Assembly: GCF_000346465.2 (NCBI RefSeq)
Contig: NC_034012.1
Location: 707,134-771,133, forward strand
Reading direction: 5' to 3'
From: Prunus persica
Taxonomy: Eukaryota; Streptophyta; Magnoliopsida; Rosales; Rosaceae
DNA: 64,000 bases
Shown: piece after piece, positions 11,827 through 24,300 of the stretch
Numbering within the stretch: the first letter of the stretch is position 1
Layout: each line of letters opens with the position of its first letter
The notes under the pieces: model-generated
The model's input: only the letters and a program-made list of their open reading frames with translations
What the model was told of the DNA's origin: nothing
Database searches by the model: none
Program-made: the position numbers and the translations under genes

Positions 11827-13721
11827 ATGGCTTTGTCGGTGTCCAGAAGGCTTTTACGTTCGTTTGGTTCCGTCTTAGCATCGGGCCACTGTGACTCTCC
11901 AAGTAGTTTATATCCATCACTTCATGCTTCTCACGGTGAGGACGTGTAGCTGTTTGTTATTGACTTACATGATTGGAACATTTTGTGGCATTGCAAATAT
12001 TATTTCTTTTCTACCTTTATTTTGGTCCTTGAACAGATTTATGTGGCCATGTTCTAGGGGATATCTTATTTTGTGAAGAATTGTCGCCTTTTTCTAAGGT
12101 ATTCTTGCATCATATCTGTTTTCATTCCACCGTACCTGAATTTTTTTATTTTTTTACATTAAAAAAAGAAAAGAATATCATATGAATCAGTGCAGCATGT
12201 TCATATACTCAACATAGTGATTTATTTGGATTCTTAGCTTTCTGTATACCTTGGAACTGAGTAATGAACTCATATTATATTGTATCTCAATATAGGCTCG
12301 ATCATCTTTTCTAGCAAATCGAAGACTTTTAACTTCTATCTCAACTCCTGAATCAAGTGGAGGTGCATTTCCCTCTAATTTATTGTCTGCAAAGCCTGTG
12401 GTTGCATCAGAGGGTACTATAGGTACGAGGAAAGGTCACAAAACATTGCTTGTGTTCAGGTTGGAGAATTGTGGGGGAGCATTTTGCCGAAAAAGCTTCT
12501 GGATCACATACAAAGTATATGTGTTCTTGCATAAGAGGAAGTCAATTGACCAATAACTTTTCTATATTTTATTTTCACATGTCATATGTTTTGAAATTCT
12601 TGTCGTCCATGCTTAAAATACTTTTGAAGGTCTAGCAAAAATTATGTAATAACCACTGAAATAATGTTCGTGAGACTCTATACACAAGTGAATGTGGGAA
12701 AGAAGAGAAAAAAACTTATGCTTGTTGAGTGGTCTACAGGGAACACATTCAACAAAAACTATTAGTGAGGTTAGTGGGACTGGGAGAAAGCCATGGAATC
12801 AGAAGGGTACTGGTCGAGCGAGGCAGGGATCATTGCGTAGTCCCCAGGTACTGATTTTATCATGCTTCGAAATTAGCATGTTTCTTGATTTTCATTCTAA
12901 CTCAGCCTTTAAGATGCTTTTGCGTAATGAATTTAATGGGTGTTAACAGTTCAGAGGAGGTTCCACAATGCATGGTCCTAAGCCACGAAGCCATGCTTTT
13001 AAGCTGAATAAGAAGGTTCGGCGTCTAGGGCTAAAGATTGCTCTGACAGCTCGAGAGCAGAGGGAAAGGCAACTCTCTCTCTCTCGCTCTTGCTCTCTGA
13101 ATGGATTTCTTGCTTTGTGTGCTAATGGGGCTGAATTATTTTAATTAAATATTTAAACTTTTATGTTTTAAATGGAACTTAACTAGAGAAACTGTATGAA
13201 ACTGCAGCTTCTGGTTTTTGATGATTTTGAGGTCCCAACACATAAAACCAAGAATATTGTGAACTACGTCCAGCAAATGGACAACTCCAAGAAACTTCTG
13301 CTGGTAGATGGTATCTAACCTGAAAAGCTCAAGTTGGCTACACAAAATTTACATTATGTGAATGTGCTGCCCGCAGTGGTGAGTTGCTCTTTCTGACCCT
13401 TAAGAAGTGTCGTGTTATAGCTATGCAGCCTGAGATGAGATGCCATTCCACAGACACATTATTCTGAAGATCAGCAGGCGTGTTTATACATTAGCAATTG
13501 GTTAAGAGTATAAATTTTTGACAAAATTTTTTCCATCGTTGAAAATGTTTGATTCACAACAACTAAAACCTCTGTGTCTCTCTCCCTAAATACTCAAGTG
13601 TATTTCACACGTTTTGCAGGGTTTGAACGTCAACAGCATCCTGCAGCATGATACACTGGTGATGTCCCGTGCTGCGGTAAATGAAATTGTTGAGCGGATG
13701 CACACTCCAATTAAACGTTGA
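11827..13721 (+). pseudogene. Decayed mitochondrial 50S ribosomal protein L4 (uL4m) gene
   Basis: uL4m is a large-subunit protein of the mitochondrial ribosome. The recognisable pieces are an Arg/Ser-rich presequence (11827-11943, MALSVSRRLLRSFGS; 12296 to about 12423), an exon with the L4 signature [19 protein letters not shown] (12740-12847), one with [20 protein letters not shown] (12950-13068), one with LLVFDDFEVPTHKTKNIV (13208-13378) and a last exon (13620-13721) ending in a TGA after HTPIKR. Three defects are visible. The exon or exons that should lie between the presequence and QGTHSTKT are not found. One base is missing near 13055-13060 (frame lost after LTAR), where the following donor is GC rather than GT. 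A stop (TAA) falls at VDGI. The intact functional gene should therefore lie elsewhere. Origin by DNA duplication is likely, because introns and promoter are kept. Confidence 0.75.
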
Positions 13722-14532
13722 ACTAGTTTCTTCTTGTCTCCGTGCATGATGCACCACTCCATTACTTTTAACTCAGGATAGGAACCAGCTAAAAGAAGAC
13801 CAAAACTTTTAGCCAAAAACTAATGTGTATGTTGTAAACCTTTATAGTTACGAAACTAAGTTACTTTATCGGGTCGTAATTATTTAAGTGTCCCACTTAA
13901 ATGGTTGTTATTGAAAATTGTACTTGAAATCGAAATATCTAAAGGAGAGAGAAAAATGGGTTCTTACTACAGAGGTGGTGGATTCTGTCTTCCCCATTGG
14001 CAACCAGGATCGAATTCCAGTGGGGGGTTTTTTTTCTCCAATGTAACCAAAAAAATAAAGGGAGAGAGAAATAAAAGAAAGGATGATGGGAAAGTAGTAA
14101 ACAACGACTCAGTCCCGTTAAGAAATGTGTGTTATGGATCCGATCCGACCCGACTCACACACTTTAATTTTTTATGCTAATTTGTGTTTGAGTCGTTTTT
14201 TAATTTTGACACGTGGAAATTGTAAGCATACAAAGAGACAGAGATGAAGCAGCAAAAACATCATAAAAAACAGGCATTAACTCCAAAATTTAAGACGCGT
14301 ATTATGAGCCTGAGATATCTACCATAAAGGCCAAGCGTCACACTCGCCTGTGCTCTGTCTTCTTCTCTTCTTTTTGTCTCCGCGAGAACCAGCGCCTAGG
14401 GTTTATGTTCTGAGTTTTCCCCTCCCGCATGTCCAAATTTTAGGGCTTTGAAAGGAAACCTATTTACGCCATTAAAATTGCTTCAAAGTTGCTACATTTT
14501 CTAGCACCAAGGCTTCCTTGAAAAGACCCTCC
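13722..14532. other. Spacer and promoter of the BAH-PHD gene
   Basis: No gene is supported. A short Gly-rich open frame at 13905-14180 has no recognisable domain. The final 200 bases are CT-rich and look like the EBS leader. Confidence 0.6.
14397..14405 (+). promoter_or_regulatory. Telo-box
   Basis: TAGGGTTTA lies 128 bases before the EBS start codon. Telo-boxes occur just downstream of transcription starts in plant housekeeping genes and in Polycomb targets. Placement fits; function is inferred. Confidence 0.4.
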
Positions 14533-16460
14533 ATGGCCAAAACTAGACCGGGGAAAAGGGACGCGGATTCGTACACGATCAGAGGCACCAACAAGGTCGT
14601 CAGAGGTAAAGAAAACAATGCTTTTTATTTGTTTCCAAAAAATGTTGAAGAAAAAAATTTGATTTTTGTTTTTTGGGAAGCTAAATGGGTTGAAGAAATG
14701 GTGGTTTTGCAGCTGGGGATTGCGTGCTGATGCGCCCATCGGACACCGGTAAGCCTCCGTACGTGGCACGCATCGAAAAGATCGAAGCTGACAACCGGGG
14801 CAACACGAAAGTGAGAGTCAGGTGGTACTATAGGCCAGAGGAGTCCATAGGAGGGCGCAGACAGTTCCATGGAGCCAAAGAGCTCTTCTTGTCTGACCAC
14901 TATGATGTTCAGAGCGCTCACACCATTGAAGGCAAGTGTACGGTCCACTCTTTCAAGAGCTACACAAAGCTTGAGAATGTGGGAGCTGAAGATTATTACT
15001 GTAGATTTGAGTACAAGGCTGCTACTGGAGCGTTCACACCAGACAGAGTTGCTGTGTGAGTGTCTTTTCCTGTTGCTTTGGTTTGAGTGGAAATGTGGTG
15101 TTTATGGATTGGATTTGATGGGTTTGTTTTTGTCGGTTTTGAAGGTATTGTAAGTGTGAGATGCCATATAACCCGGATGACCTCATGGTGCAGTGCGAGG
15201 GGTGCAAAGACTGGTGATTTTTTCAAGTTCTTTTATTTCTTAGTATATTGCGCGTTTTTTAGATTTGAGTTGTTGGATGTGTTGTGTTGTCTTACTTGAA
15301 TATTGTCCCCAAAGAAACATCAAATAAAGTATCTTTAATGGCTCTAACAATTGCAGTCTTGATCACTTGTTTAGTATGTATGCAGACAACATATAAGTTT
15401 TGGAAGAAGCAATTTAAACATGGAAAGGTGGAAAAGAAAAGGAATGAGCTTTTGACAATAATTTCCTGTGTCTCCTGGTGGCTTTAAATTATATTTCTAC
15501 TTTAACCAACTTAAAAATTGCGCTGTATGAAGGTTAATTTCCATGTCTGTTGCTTAGAAGTTTATTGCTCATATTCATGCTTGAGAGTGGTTCCTGAAGT
15601 CCATGATGGGCTTAATACTATGAATATTTAATTATTGAATCTTGTTTGGAAGAAATTTGGGTCATTGTTGCAACATTATTGAATCTCCTCTAGTACATCT
15701 TAAATACCCTCATAGATGTTTTTTTTTTTTTTTTTCACTATGGACTTACAGGTACCATCCTGCTTGCGTGGGCATGACTATTGTAGAAGCAAAAAAATTG
15801 GATAGCTTTCTTTGTTCAGAATGTTCATCTGAGGAGGATGTGAAAAAGCCCCAGAACGCATTTTCAGCATCACCACAAGCTGGTGCAAAGGTTTGGCTAC
15901 TCATAATGGAGTTTTAGTTAATCGTTCTAAAATATATTTATTGACAAACCACGCATCCCAAGTATCTGTGTGATGGTCTAGTCCTTGATGAATCACTTTC
16001 CAGTTCTTTTTTTTGTCATGTCTGATTACTTTTTCTTTCTGAGATGCAATTTTGTGCGTGATAGGTTCACCACAAATTTAATCTGGCAGTCACAAGAGTG
16101 CATGATTAAACTAGCAGTGTTACATGTTTATTGTAAATTTATGATCAATGCTGCATTGCTTTTGTCATGGACATGTATTGTCCATTCTCCTTGTTTATTC
16201 CGTGATGTTATTTTTGGGCTATGAAATTTGTTTTCACCCATAACAAGCTAATGCAGTGTTTAAGGTTTTTTCTTTTCAATTCAAAAACTTTTTAAGGTTA
16301 AAAATATAGTGGTTTTGCTTTTCATCCTATACTCCATGTATCAAGTTATGTTATAATTATTACAGTAACTGTTTCTCTTACTTTTACTACGATTCCTACA
16401 AAATGAATAATTAGAATTCATAACCTTTTGCAGGGAGAGCTGAAGCGGCGGAAGAAATGA
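14533..16460 (+). CDS. EBS: EBS-type chromatin reader (BAH + PHD)
   Basis: EARLY BOLTING IN SHORT DAYS binds methylated histone H3 (H3K27me3 through BAH, H3K4me2/3 through PHD) and represses flowering genes such as FT. Exons are 14533-14605, 14713-15055, 15145-15213, 15752-15890 and 16434-16460; they sum to 651 nt, giving 216 residues and no break. The BAH domain covers about residues 22-137 ([40 protein letters not shown]). The PHD finger covers about 140-190, with [20 protein letters not shown] and YHPACVG supplying the zinc ligands. The C-terminus is a short basic ELKRRKK tail. Similarity is closer to EBS than to its paralogue SHL (RVAVYCKCEM and [16 protein letters not shown] follow EBS). 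The start is the first ATG in frame. Confidence 0.9.
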
Positions 16461-17519
16461 CTTCCTTTGCAAGCATAGGTTTGCTAGAGGCGAGACTTTT
16501 GATTGCTGCCATGTGGACTGTACAGTAGGATATCAGGACCTTAATTTGACTTTAGGCTATATGCACCAGCTCCACATTTAGGAAATTGGTCCTGTATATT
16601 TAACAAAACATAATTCAATTCGAACCTTGTTCTCTTATCTTGACAGAATATCATTTTGTCTATTGCTATGCCAAATTGCCGGATCTTACTTTTAGTATTA
16701 ACATCTGAATCCATTTTGCTTGTTCTCTTTAACATTGCGGTTGTGTAACCTTTCTAGATTAGTCGACTCATGAGGCAGCTATGTGACACGATCACAGCTG
16801 TGCTGCTGCACTTCTCCATTTTCCTGGTACCAAAATAGGAAGGCTCTTCAGACCCAAAAAAAATAATCTATGTACGATGAATGATGGTGGCCGTGATTTT
16901 GTATTAAGAAAGAAGTTATAGATGTAAAAGGATGTAACTTTTTGTATGTTTTAAGCTGTAAGAAACATTGGATGCTTCACTGCAGGTGAAAACATTTCCG
17001 CAGATAAAAAGTTCACATGAAAATGCTACTACAGCAAACATCTGGTCTGGTAGCTGTTTTTTTAAACTCGGTAGATTTTGAATTATAACTGAAATCAACA
17101 ATCACAACCCAACCTTTTTATTTATTTATCGTTTTCGCTCTTTTTCCCACCCTAAAAGGAAAAAAGATATGAACTCATCAAGGTTGTTTGGTGTGAGATG
17201 GCAGCATGAACAGCGTGCACATATACTTTGAAAACATGAGCATAATTCAATAAATGATAACGGCTTAGTGCAAAGCGGGCTGGTTTTACTCTTAAAAAGC
17301 TCCTATTCACATTGATGGCACGGTTAATCATTGATTGTCTGCATGGCTCATATGGCAACTTCTTCATTTTTAAATCTGTCGCGTGTGACAGTTATGTTTG
17401 TCCATAATTGATCACTGGAGACTCTTATATATTGGTACTTATTAGCACCACAATTAATTGTTAAAACCAAAAGCAATTGAAATCATAATCCCCGATATTT
17501 CTCTGTTTGTAATGTAACC
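16461..17519. other. Spacer between EBS and the subtilase gene
   Basis: Contains the EBS 3' UTR and the subtilase promoter. No coding region or repeat was recognised. Confidence 0.6.
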
Positions 17520-20500
17520 ATGACAGTAAGGGCCAATGTAATGCCTCCATTATGTTTCACGCTGCTTCTTGTTTCTGCTGTATTTACTAGTTTTGCAGAA
17601 GAGCGAGCAATATATATAGTTTTGATTGAAGGAGACCCAGTTGCATTGTATGGAGATGGAAGACGCCTCGACGTAAACAGGTGAGATTAACAAACAACTT
17701 GTTTAATTTTGTTTTCCTATGGTAATTACTTAGTGATTATGATCTTTATGTTATGGTTTCATGCATGGATAATATGGTTAGTGAAGTTTTCAAGGCTCAT
17801 GCAAAGCGCTTGGTGGATTCTCATGACCAACTTCTACAGAGTGCTCTGGAGACTGGAAGCTACAGCAAGCTTTACAGCTTTAAACACATTTTAAATGGCT
17901 TTGCTGTCCATACCACCCCTTCCCAGGTCCTCTCCCACTTCACGTATTATCTAATTTTATATTCTTTCCATATAATTACTTCGAGCCAATAATAAACTTG
18001 ATTATGATTAATATTACAGGCAGAACAGCTCAAAGAAGCTCCAAGAGTGAAGTTGGTTGAGAGAGACAGAGGAGCTAAGTTGATGACAACATACACCCCT
18101 CAATTCCTAGGATTACCCCAAGGAGTATGGACACAAGAAGGAGGAGATGATCACAATGCGGGTGAAGGAATTGTGATTGGTTTTGTGGATACAGGCATTA
18201 ACCCCACACACCCAAGTTTTGCTTATGATCCTCTAAACCCTTTCACCTCCAATATTTCTCATTTTTCGGGTGCTTGCAAGATGGGTCCTCGATTTCCAGC
18301 AAGTTCATGCAATGGAAAAATAGTTTCAGCAAAGTTCTTCTCTGCTGGGGCTCAAGCTGTTGCCACACTTAACTCAACAGTGGATTTTCTTTCACCCTTT
18401 GATGCAGTTGGTCATGGCAGTCATGTGGCATCAATTGCCGCTGGAAATGCTGGAGTTCCGGTGGTTGTGAATGGCTTCTACTATGGACGAGCCAGTGGGA
18501 TGGCACCACGTGCACGGTATGTGTTGTCTATTGCTTGTTGCAGCAACCTCAAGATTATTTCAGACTTCAATTAAAACATTTCTGGCTTCTTTTGAGTTTT
18601 GATTTTAGTTTGTAACAGAATTGCTGTATATAAAGCTGTGTATCCTACAGTTGGAACTTTAACGGATGTGGTTTCAGCAATTGATCAAGTAAGTACTCAT
18701 ATTCTAGACTTTCATCTTTCAGTGCCTGATAGATTATCCCAATCAACTAGACATCTAAGCAATGTAGAAACTTACTAGTTAGTTCCATAACAAGTAGCAG
18801 TTTCTTTCTGGTGTGTGTGTGTGTGCGCGCGCTCGCCTGTATATCTTTTCCTTTGTGCAACAACAGGCAGTTCTAGATGGAGTGGACATCCTAACACTCT
18901 CTGTAGGACCAGATGAACCTCCAGAAGACACGGCGACCTTCTTAAGCACGTTTGATATTGCCATGTTATTTGCTCGACGAGCTGGGATTTTTGTGGTGCA
19001 AGCAGCAGGAAATCACGGGCCTGTTCCTTCAAGCGTAGTGTCTTATAGCCCTTGGGCTGTGAGTGTAGCTTCATCCAGCACAGATAGAACTTATCCTGGT
19101 TCTGTTCTTCTTGGAAATGGCACAAAGATTGAAGGTGTGGGATTATCAGGTACTAATATCTTAATTTCAAGAACATCTTAACTAGACCTATATGGTTCAA
19201 ACTTCAAATTCATCCATAACTGTTTCTTGAATTGGTTATCTATTTCTCTTTCAGGACCAACTTTTGGATATGGTTTACTTCTGCATAAGTTGGTTTTGGC
19301 TAAGGATGTACTTAAGGCAAGTGGGCCATTCCCAAGAACTCCACCATATGTTGAAGAGTGTCAATATCCAGAAGCATTGGACCCCAATGTGGTGCAAGGT
19401 AGTGTTGTGATCTGCACCTTCTCAGAGGGGTTCTATAACGGGACATCCACCATCACCGCCATCATCAACACCGCAAAAGTTCTAGGATTTATGGGTTTTG
19501 TTCTGGTTGCAAATCCAAACTACGGTGATTTCATTGCAGAACCTATTCCTTTTGATATTTCTGGTATTATGGTCCCAAACGTAACCAATGTCCAGGTATC
19601 TATTATTAACAATATTGTCATATGTCCCATGAACCTTAGCCTAATCAGAACTAGCAGAATCTTACAAGAATTGATAATAAATTATAGGTTATTCTACAAT
19701 ACTATGAACAAGAAACTTGCAAGGAGGAGAAAGGATTTGCTACTAGGTTTGCAGAAAAAGCAGCTATTGGAGAAGGAAGAGTTGCTTCTTTCATGGGCCA
19801 AGCACCCGTTGTAAGCAGATTATCTTCGAGGGGACCAGATTTCATAAACAGCTCCAGAACTCCCTGTGATGTACTAAAGCCTGATATCCTTGCCCCAGGA
19901 CATCAAATTTGGGCAGCCTGGAGCCCCATCAGCGCCTTAGAACCCACACTAACAGGTAAGTAGAAGTTGCAACTTAATTTTTCTTCTTTTTTGGTGCTAT
20001 TCTTGCAATACCTTAATATAAAGCAAGAGTAAACAAAATTTGGGGGGGTTTTGATTGTTTAGGATACAATTTTGCACTACTATCTGGTACAAGCATGGCA
20101 ACACCTCATGTGGCCGGCATAGCAGCACTTATCAAGCAGTACAATCCTTCATGGACTCCATCCATGATTGCATCTGCAATTTCCACCACTGCCACAAAGT
20201 ATGACAGTGACGGAGAATTTATAATGGCTGAAGGATCCGATATAGGCAGTTCATATCCCTCCACCCCTTTCGATTTCGGAGCTGGCTTTATCAGTCCTAG
20301 TCGTGCCATGGACCCCGGTCTGGTCTTGTCTTCTGGATATGAAGATTATATCACTTTCTTGTGTTCATTTCCTGAGATCAATCCAGCTACAATTAGAAAT
20401 GTCACTGGAGAATTGTGCAACAACACACTTGACCATCCAGCCAATCTGAACCTTCCTTCAGTAACATTATCAGCATTGAAGGTGTCTCGAATCGTTCGAC

Positions 20501-20754
20501 GGACTTTCACAAACGTAGGGAGCAAGCCAGAGACTTACCTTTGCTCTGCTTTGTCACCTAATGGGACAATAGTAGACCTGTGTCCAACTTGGTTTAGAAT
20601 TGCTCCACAAGGCAGCCAAGAGCTGCATATACAAGTTAAAGTGACACAAGCAATGGATGGCTTTACATTTGGCGAAATTGTTCTTACAGGAAGTTTAAAT
20701 CATATTGTGAGGATACCCTTATCAGTTTTCCCCGTTTCGACATCAAACACATGA
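17520..20754 (+). CDS. Subtilisin-like serine protease, SBT2 group (SBT2.4/ALE1-like)
   Basis: Secreted plant subtilase (peptidase family S8). Exons are 17520-17680, 17782-17926, 18020-18516, 18619-18688, 18867-19149, 19255-19595, 19688-19955 and 20063-20754; total 2457 nt, 818 residues, frame intact. An N-terminal hydrophobic stretch (CFTLLLVSAVFTSFA) is a signal peptide. The I9 propeptide follows (IYIVLIEGDPVALYGDG to SFKHILNGFAVHTTPSQ). Catalytic residues are visible: Asp near 159 (GFVDTGINPTHPS), His near 234 (GHGSHVASIAAG), the oxyanion Asn in AAGNHGP and Ser near 599 (LSGTSMATPH). The PA insertion and a C-terminal fibronectin-like domain (RRTFTNVGSKPETY) complete the usual layout. The propeptide and SVGPDEPP-type motifs place it in SBT2. 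SBT2.4 (ALE1) processes peptide signals in embryo cuticle formation, but that exact orthology is a guess. Confidence 0.85.
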
Positions 20755-21362
20755 GAAGTGTTAGCTTTCATTTGCACTATCTATTGCTATACTTGTTAGA
20801 AGCCATGCTCAAGGAAATCCAATGCACGCAAATGTTGGCTTTCTCTCACATGCATTTCCTTGTGCAACGATTTGAATACAAAATTTAGGCCAATCAATAC
20901 AACAGAAATTGATGCCAATATGATGTTGATTATATTAGAGGAGCTTAAAAGTCCCCATAATTTGTTTTAATGCAATCCGGAATTTCATGAAAATAAAATA
21001 TCTAACTGGGTACCTCCTACTTGCCTGCTTTTATACGCGCTCAAATAACCTTCTCACACGGCAGACCAACCCCCCCACACAAAAGCAAACACCTTTTCAC
21101 ACTACCAAATTGGATAAGCAAAGTCCAAAAAGATTTGATGAATGGTATTTGAATGATTTAGATTGTGATTGGAACAATGGTTAGAATACAAAGCATGATG
21201 AAGATTCCGTATTACAATTGAATTAGCAACAAGGCGAACACTCATGTGGCGCAGCCTCCCCATTGTTAGTCCTGGCCGTTCCAATTCGTTGGGTCAAAGA
21301 CTCAGATACGCCAAGTCATCAAAAAGAGCATGACACAACTGAAGGCAGGCATGAAAAAATAA
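20755..21362. other. Convergent 3' spacer
   Basis: Lies between the 3' ends of the plus-strand subtilase and the minus-strand O-fucosyltransferase, and should contain both 3' UTRs. No further feature was recognised. Confidence 0.6.
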
Positions 21363-24300
21363 TCAGGTGGTTATTGTCATGTTACACATGCATTCGTCAC
21401 ACCGTGGATACCTATACATACTCCTTGCCTTGGGCCTTGGTTGGACATGTTTAGTTTGTCTAACTGCCTTTCTAATTCTCTGCTCGAACACACGCCATTC
21501 AATAGTGGAGTTCTTCATAAAGATGCTCGCGAGCCTGCGTTTGTTTGGTCGTATCGTTGGCATTCTTCCTCCACCATAGTATATTCGATAACCAGACACC
21601 AAGGACGATAATTGACTTCCTGAATCAGTCATGGAAAATGCATCGGCAGCAGTGCAGCCTATGAAGTCCAGTGCTGCTAACTACAGAAGGAACTGAATTG
21701 GTCATGTAAAAGCTGCAGTAAAACTGAAATGGAATAATCTTAACATTTGACAGCATCTTATTACCTGGGATGAAAAATTCATGAAAGGTTCAAGTTCAGC
21801 CTGCGTAAGCAAATTTTCTTTAGTCACCAATTTAGGGTACAAGCTCGTCAAAGCATTCATCCTTGATCTCCCTCCATATATTTGTGAACCTGCCACAAAT
21901 ATACGTGTCTTACGGTTGAAACCAAGAGCAGCAAGCATAAGTACTGCTTCTTCAGGTGTTAAAGGACATAAGCCCTCTTCCCTGAGCTCTGCAGGAGTAG
22001 GTAACCTGAAACGCGTAGGAAACTTCGATAAGACCATAAAACTCAATCTCATTGATCAGCTAAAAAGCATGTATAAAATGCTAAGTGCAAGAACAGAAAC
22101 CCTTAAACCAAATGGGCTTCTCTCATTCTACCATTAATATCATATTATGATATTATGAACTAACAATAAAATAAGCACACCAACCAAATGATATACTGCA
22201 TACATTGTAGTCTTTTTGAGAACTGTCAATGCAGGGAAATGGATTTCACGATATGCTTCCAACTCCTTTCTCTCTTCTTCACCTCCACCAAACTCACACA
22301 AAGAATGAGCTACCATGTCTATTTCAAACCTCAGGTGTAAAGCAAGATATCTGGAAGCTTTCTTAGAATGACTTTTATCTTTCTTGATTCGTTTTGCATA
22401 TGAACCAACCAGATAACGATCCAGAGGTCCAGGGTGACCTTCATTTTGACGCAGTCTTTGAAGAAGTAAAGCACCAACTTCTTGTATCTTCGGGACAAAT
22501 TGAAGGGCATAAAAATTACATCTGCATCGAAGTCTCTAGATGAAGTTCCTCAATTAGGAAGAGTGGAAAAAGAAAAATGGTAGGCAAGCAACAATGTGAT
22601 ACTTGGGGAGGAAGAGGATGAAAATCCACTAATTTCCTAGCCAGAAACTCTTAAAGGTAGGGTTTTAGAAGCTTATTGTGTACCTGCAACTGAAATGGTA
22701 TTGGATCAAATGCCAAGCGATGCCCAAATCCAAGAAAATGTACAACTCCGTTCTTAAGTAGAATAGGGAGAATGTTTTTTAAGTAAAAACTTGGCTTTGC
22801 CTCTTTGGGGATGTCTGCATCTGTCACCTGGAACAAATTGTAACAAGTAGAAACAAACTCATCACGGGAGCAAACACTTTGATGGTTAAGAATATTTAAT
22901 TTCGCTCTGGGACTTACAACACTACCAATTGCTTCCAAATCTAGTGACTGTAGCTCCTTAGGGAGTTCCTTCACTATCCGAATATCAGGAGACAAGTAGT
23001 TAATAAAATGCTCCTCCTGATAGATGTCGCCGAATTGACTATGAAATCATACAACTTCTTGTCATTAATTTTAAAGGCAAATATATGAGATTAACAAAAA
23101 TTAAAAATAAAACACTAGTTATATATGAAGTTAGTATAATCAACACATTATTATTATTATTTTAAAGGAAAACAATAAGTCATCACAAACGCCAAAGCCA
23201 CTAATAAAACAATTATTTATAAATAAATAAAAAGTCGAAAAGAAAATGACTAAAGAAAAATGATAATGGAAATGTCCCAAATAACGCATGATGAAAAGTC
23301 AACAGTAAGAAATTACAAAACGCCAAAGCCACTAATAAAACAATGATATTAATAATTTAAAAAAAAACTTGAAGTAAAATTATAATGGAGATATCCCAAA
23401 TAACTGGGGCACATAAAAGCATTTGGAGCTAGAAATTTTCATTTCATACCCAGCAGACCAGGAAATGCAATTAATTATTTGAAGAAAGCACACATGAATA
23501 TTATTATTTTAACCATGATCAATATGAATATGAATACTGAAGCAATTATTAGAATCAACCCCAACAACCCTCCAACCCCATTCAAGTTTTGAATCCAGAA
23601 GTTAAATGCAGCTTTCTTTTATTACAAAACTGACATCAACCATACGCACAAGAAACAAAGAAAAATTATTGAGTGGAAAAAAAGAAGAAGGAAGAAATAG
23701 GTCACCTCACATCTCTCCATATACTGCTATACAAAAATTTGGGAACAACCAGGGTTGAATTGAGTAATCGTGCAACAGCGACAGCATTGCAAACCTGTAG
23801 CCAAATAAAATACTATAAGGTAAAGAAATAGAACTCACATCGAAATAAGGCCCCATAGAACCACATTCTATGTTTATGTTTCCTCTGACTCAGTGCAAGT
23901 TCACAGAATTTGCACACAAGTAATCCTAAAAACGGCCGTGAGCGCCTCAAGCATCACTTACAGCTACTCGCTGCTGGTTCATCCCACCGTTTGCAGTGAC
24001 CAAAATGTATCCATTCTTTCCCTCTATAACGTACCACAGAAAAATGAATGTTAGAGCCAGCTTAATCCATTAGTTTTGCAATCTTTAAAATGCATAGATA
24101 AGGACTTGCATGAAAATATGTGCTTCCATCCACACTTAAATGAGAGAGAGAGAGATACCATTAGGTTCCCAGCTCCGTTGGTCAGCACAAGGTTTCCAAG
24201 AAGAAGCAGGAACAAATGGCTCCAGCCACAAATCTTTCGGCTCAGGTTTATTCAGTCCCTGCATCATATCAATGAATCAGTCAGCCACACCAAGTGATTA

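Noticed and set aside
14464..14948. Minus-strand frames opposite EBS exons 1-2
   Set aside because: Antisense shadows of the conserved BAH exon.
18775..19125. Minus-strand frame opposite subtilase exon 5
   Set aside because: Shadow of the protease exon including a TG/CG microsatellite; no domain.
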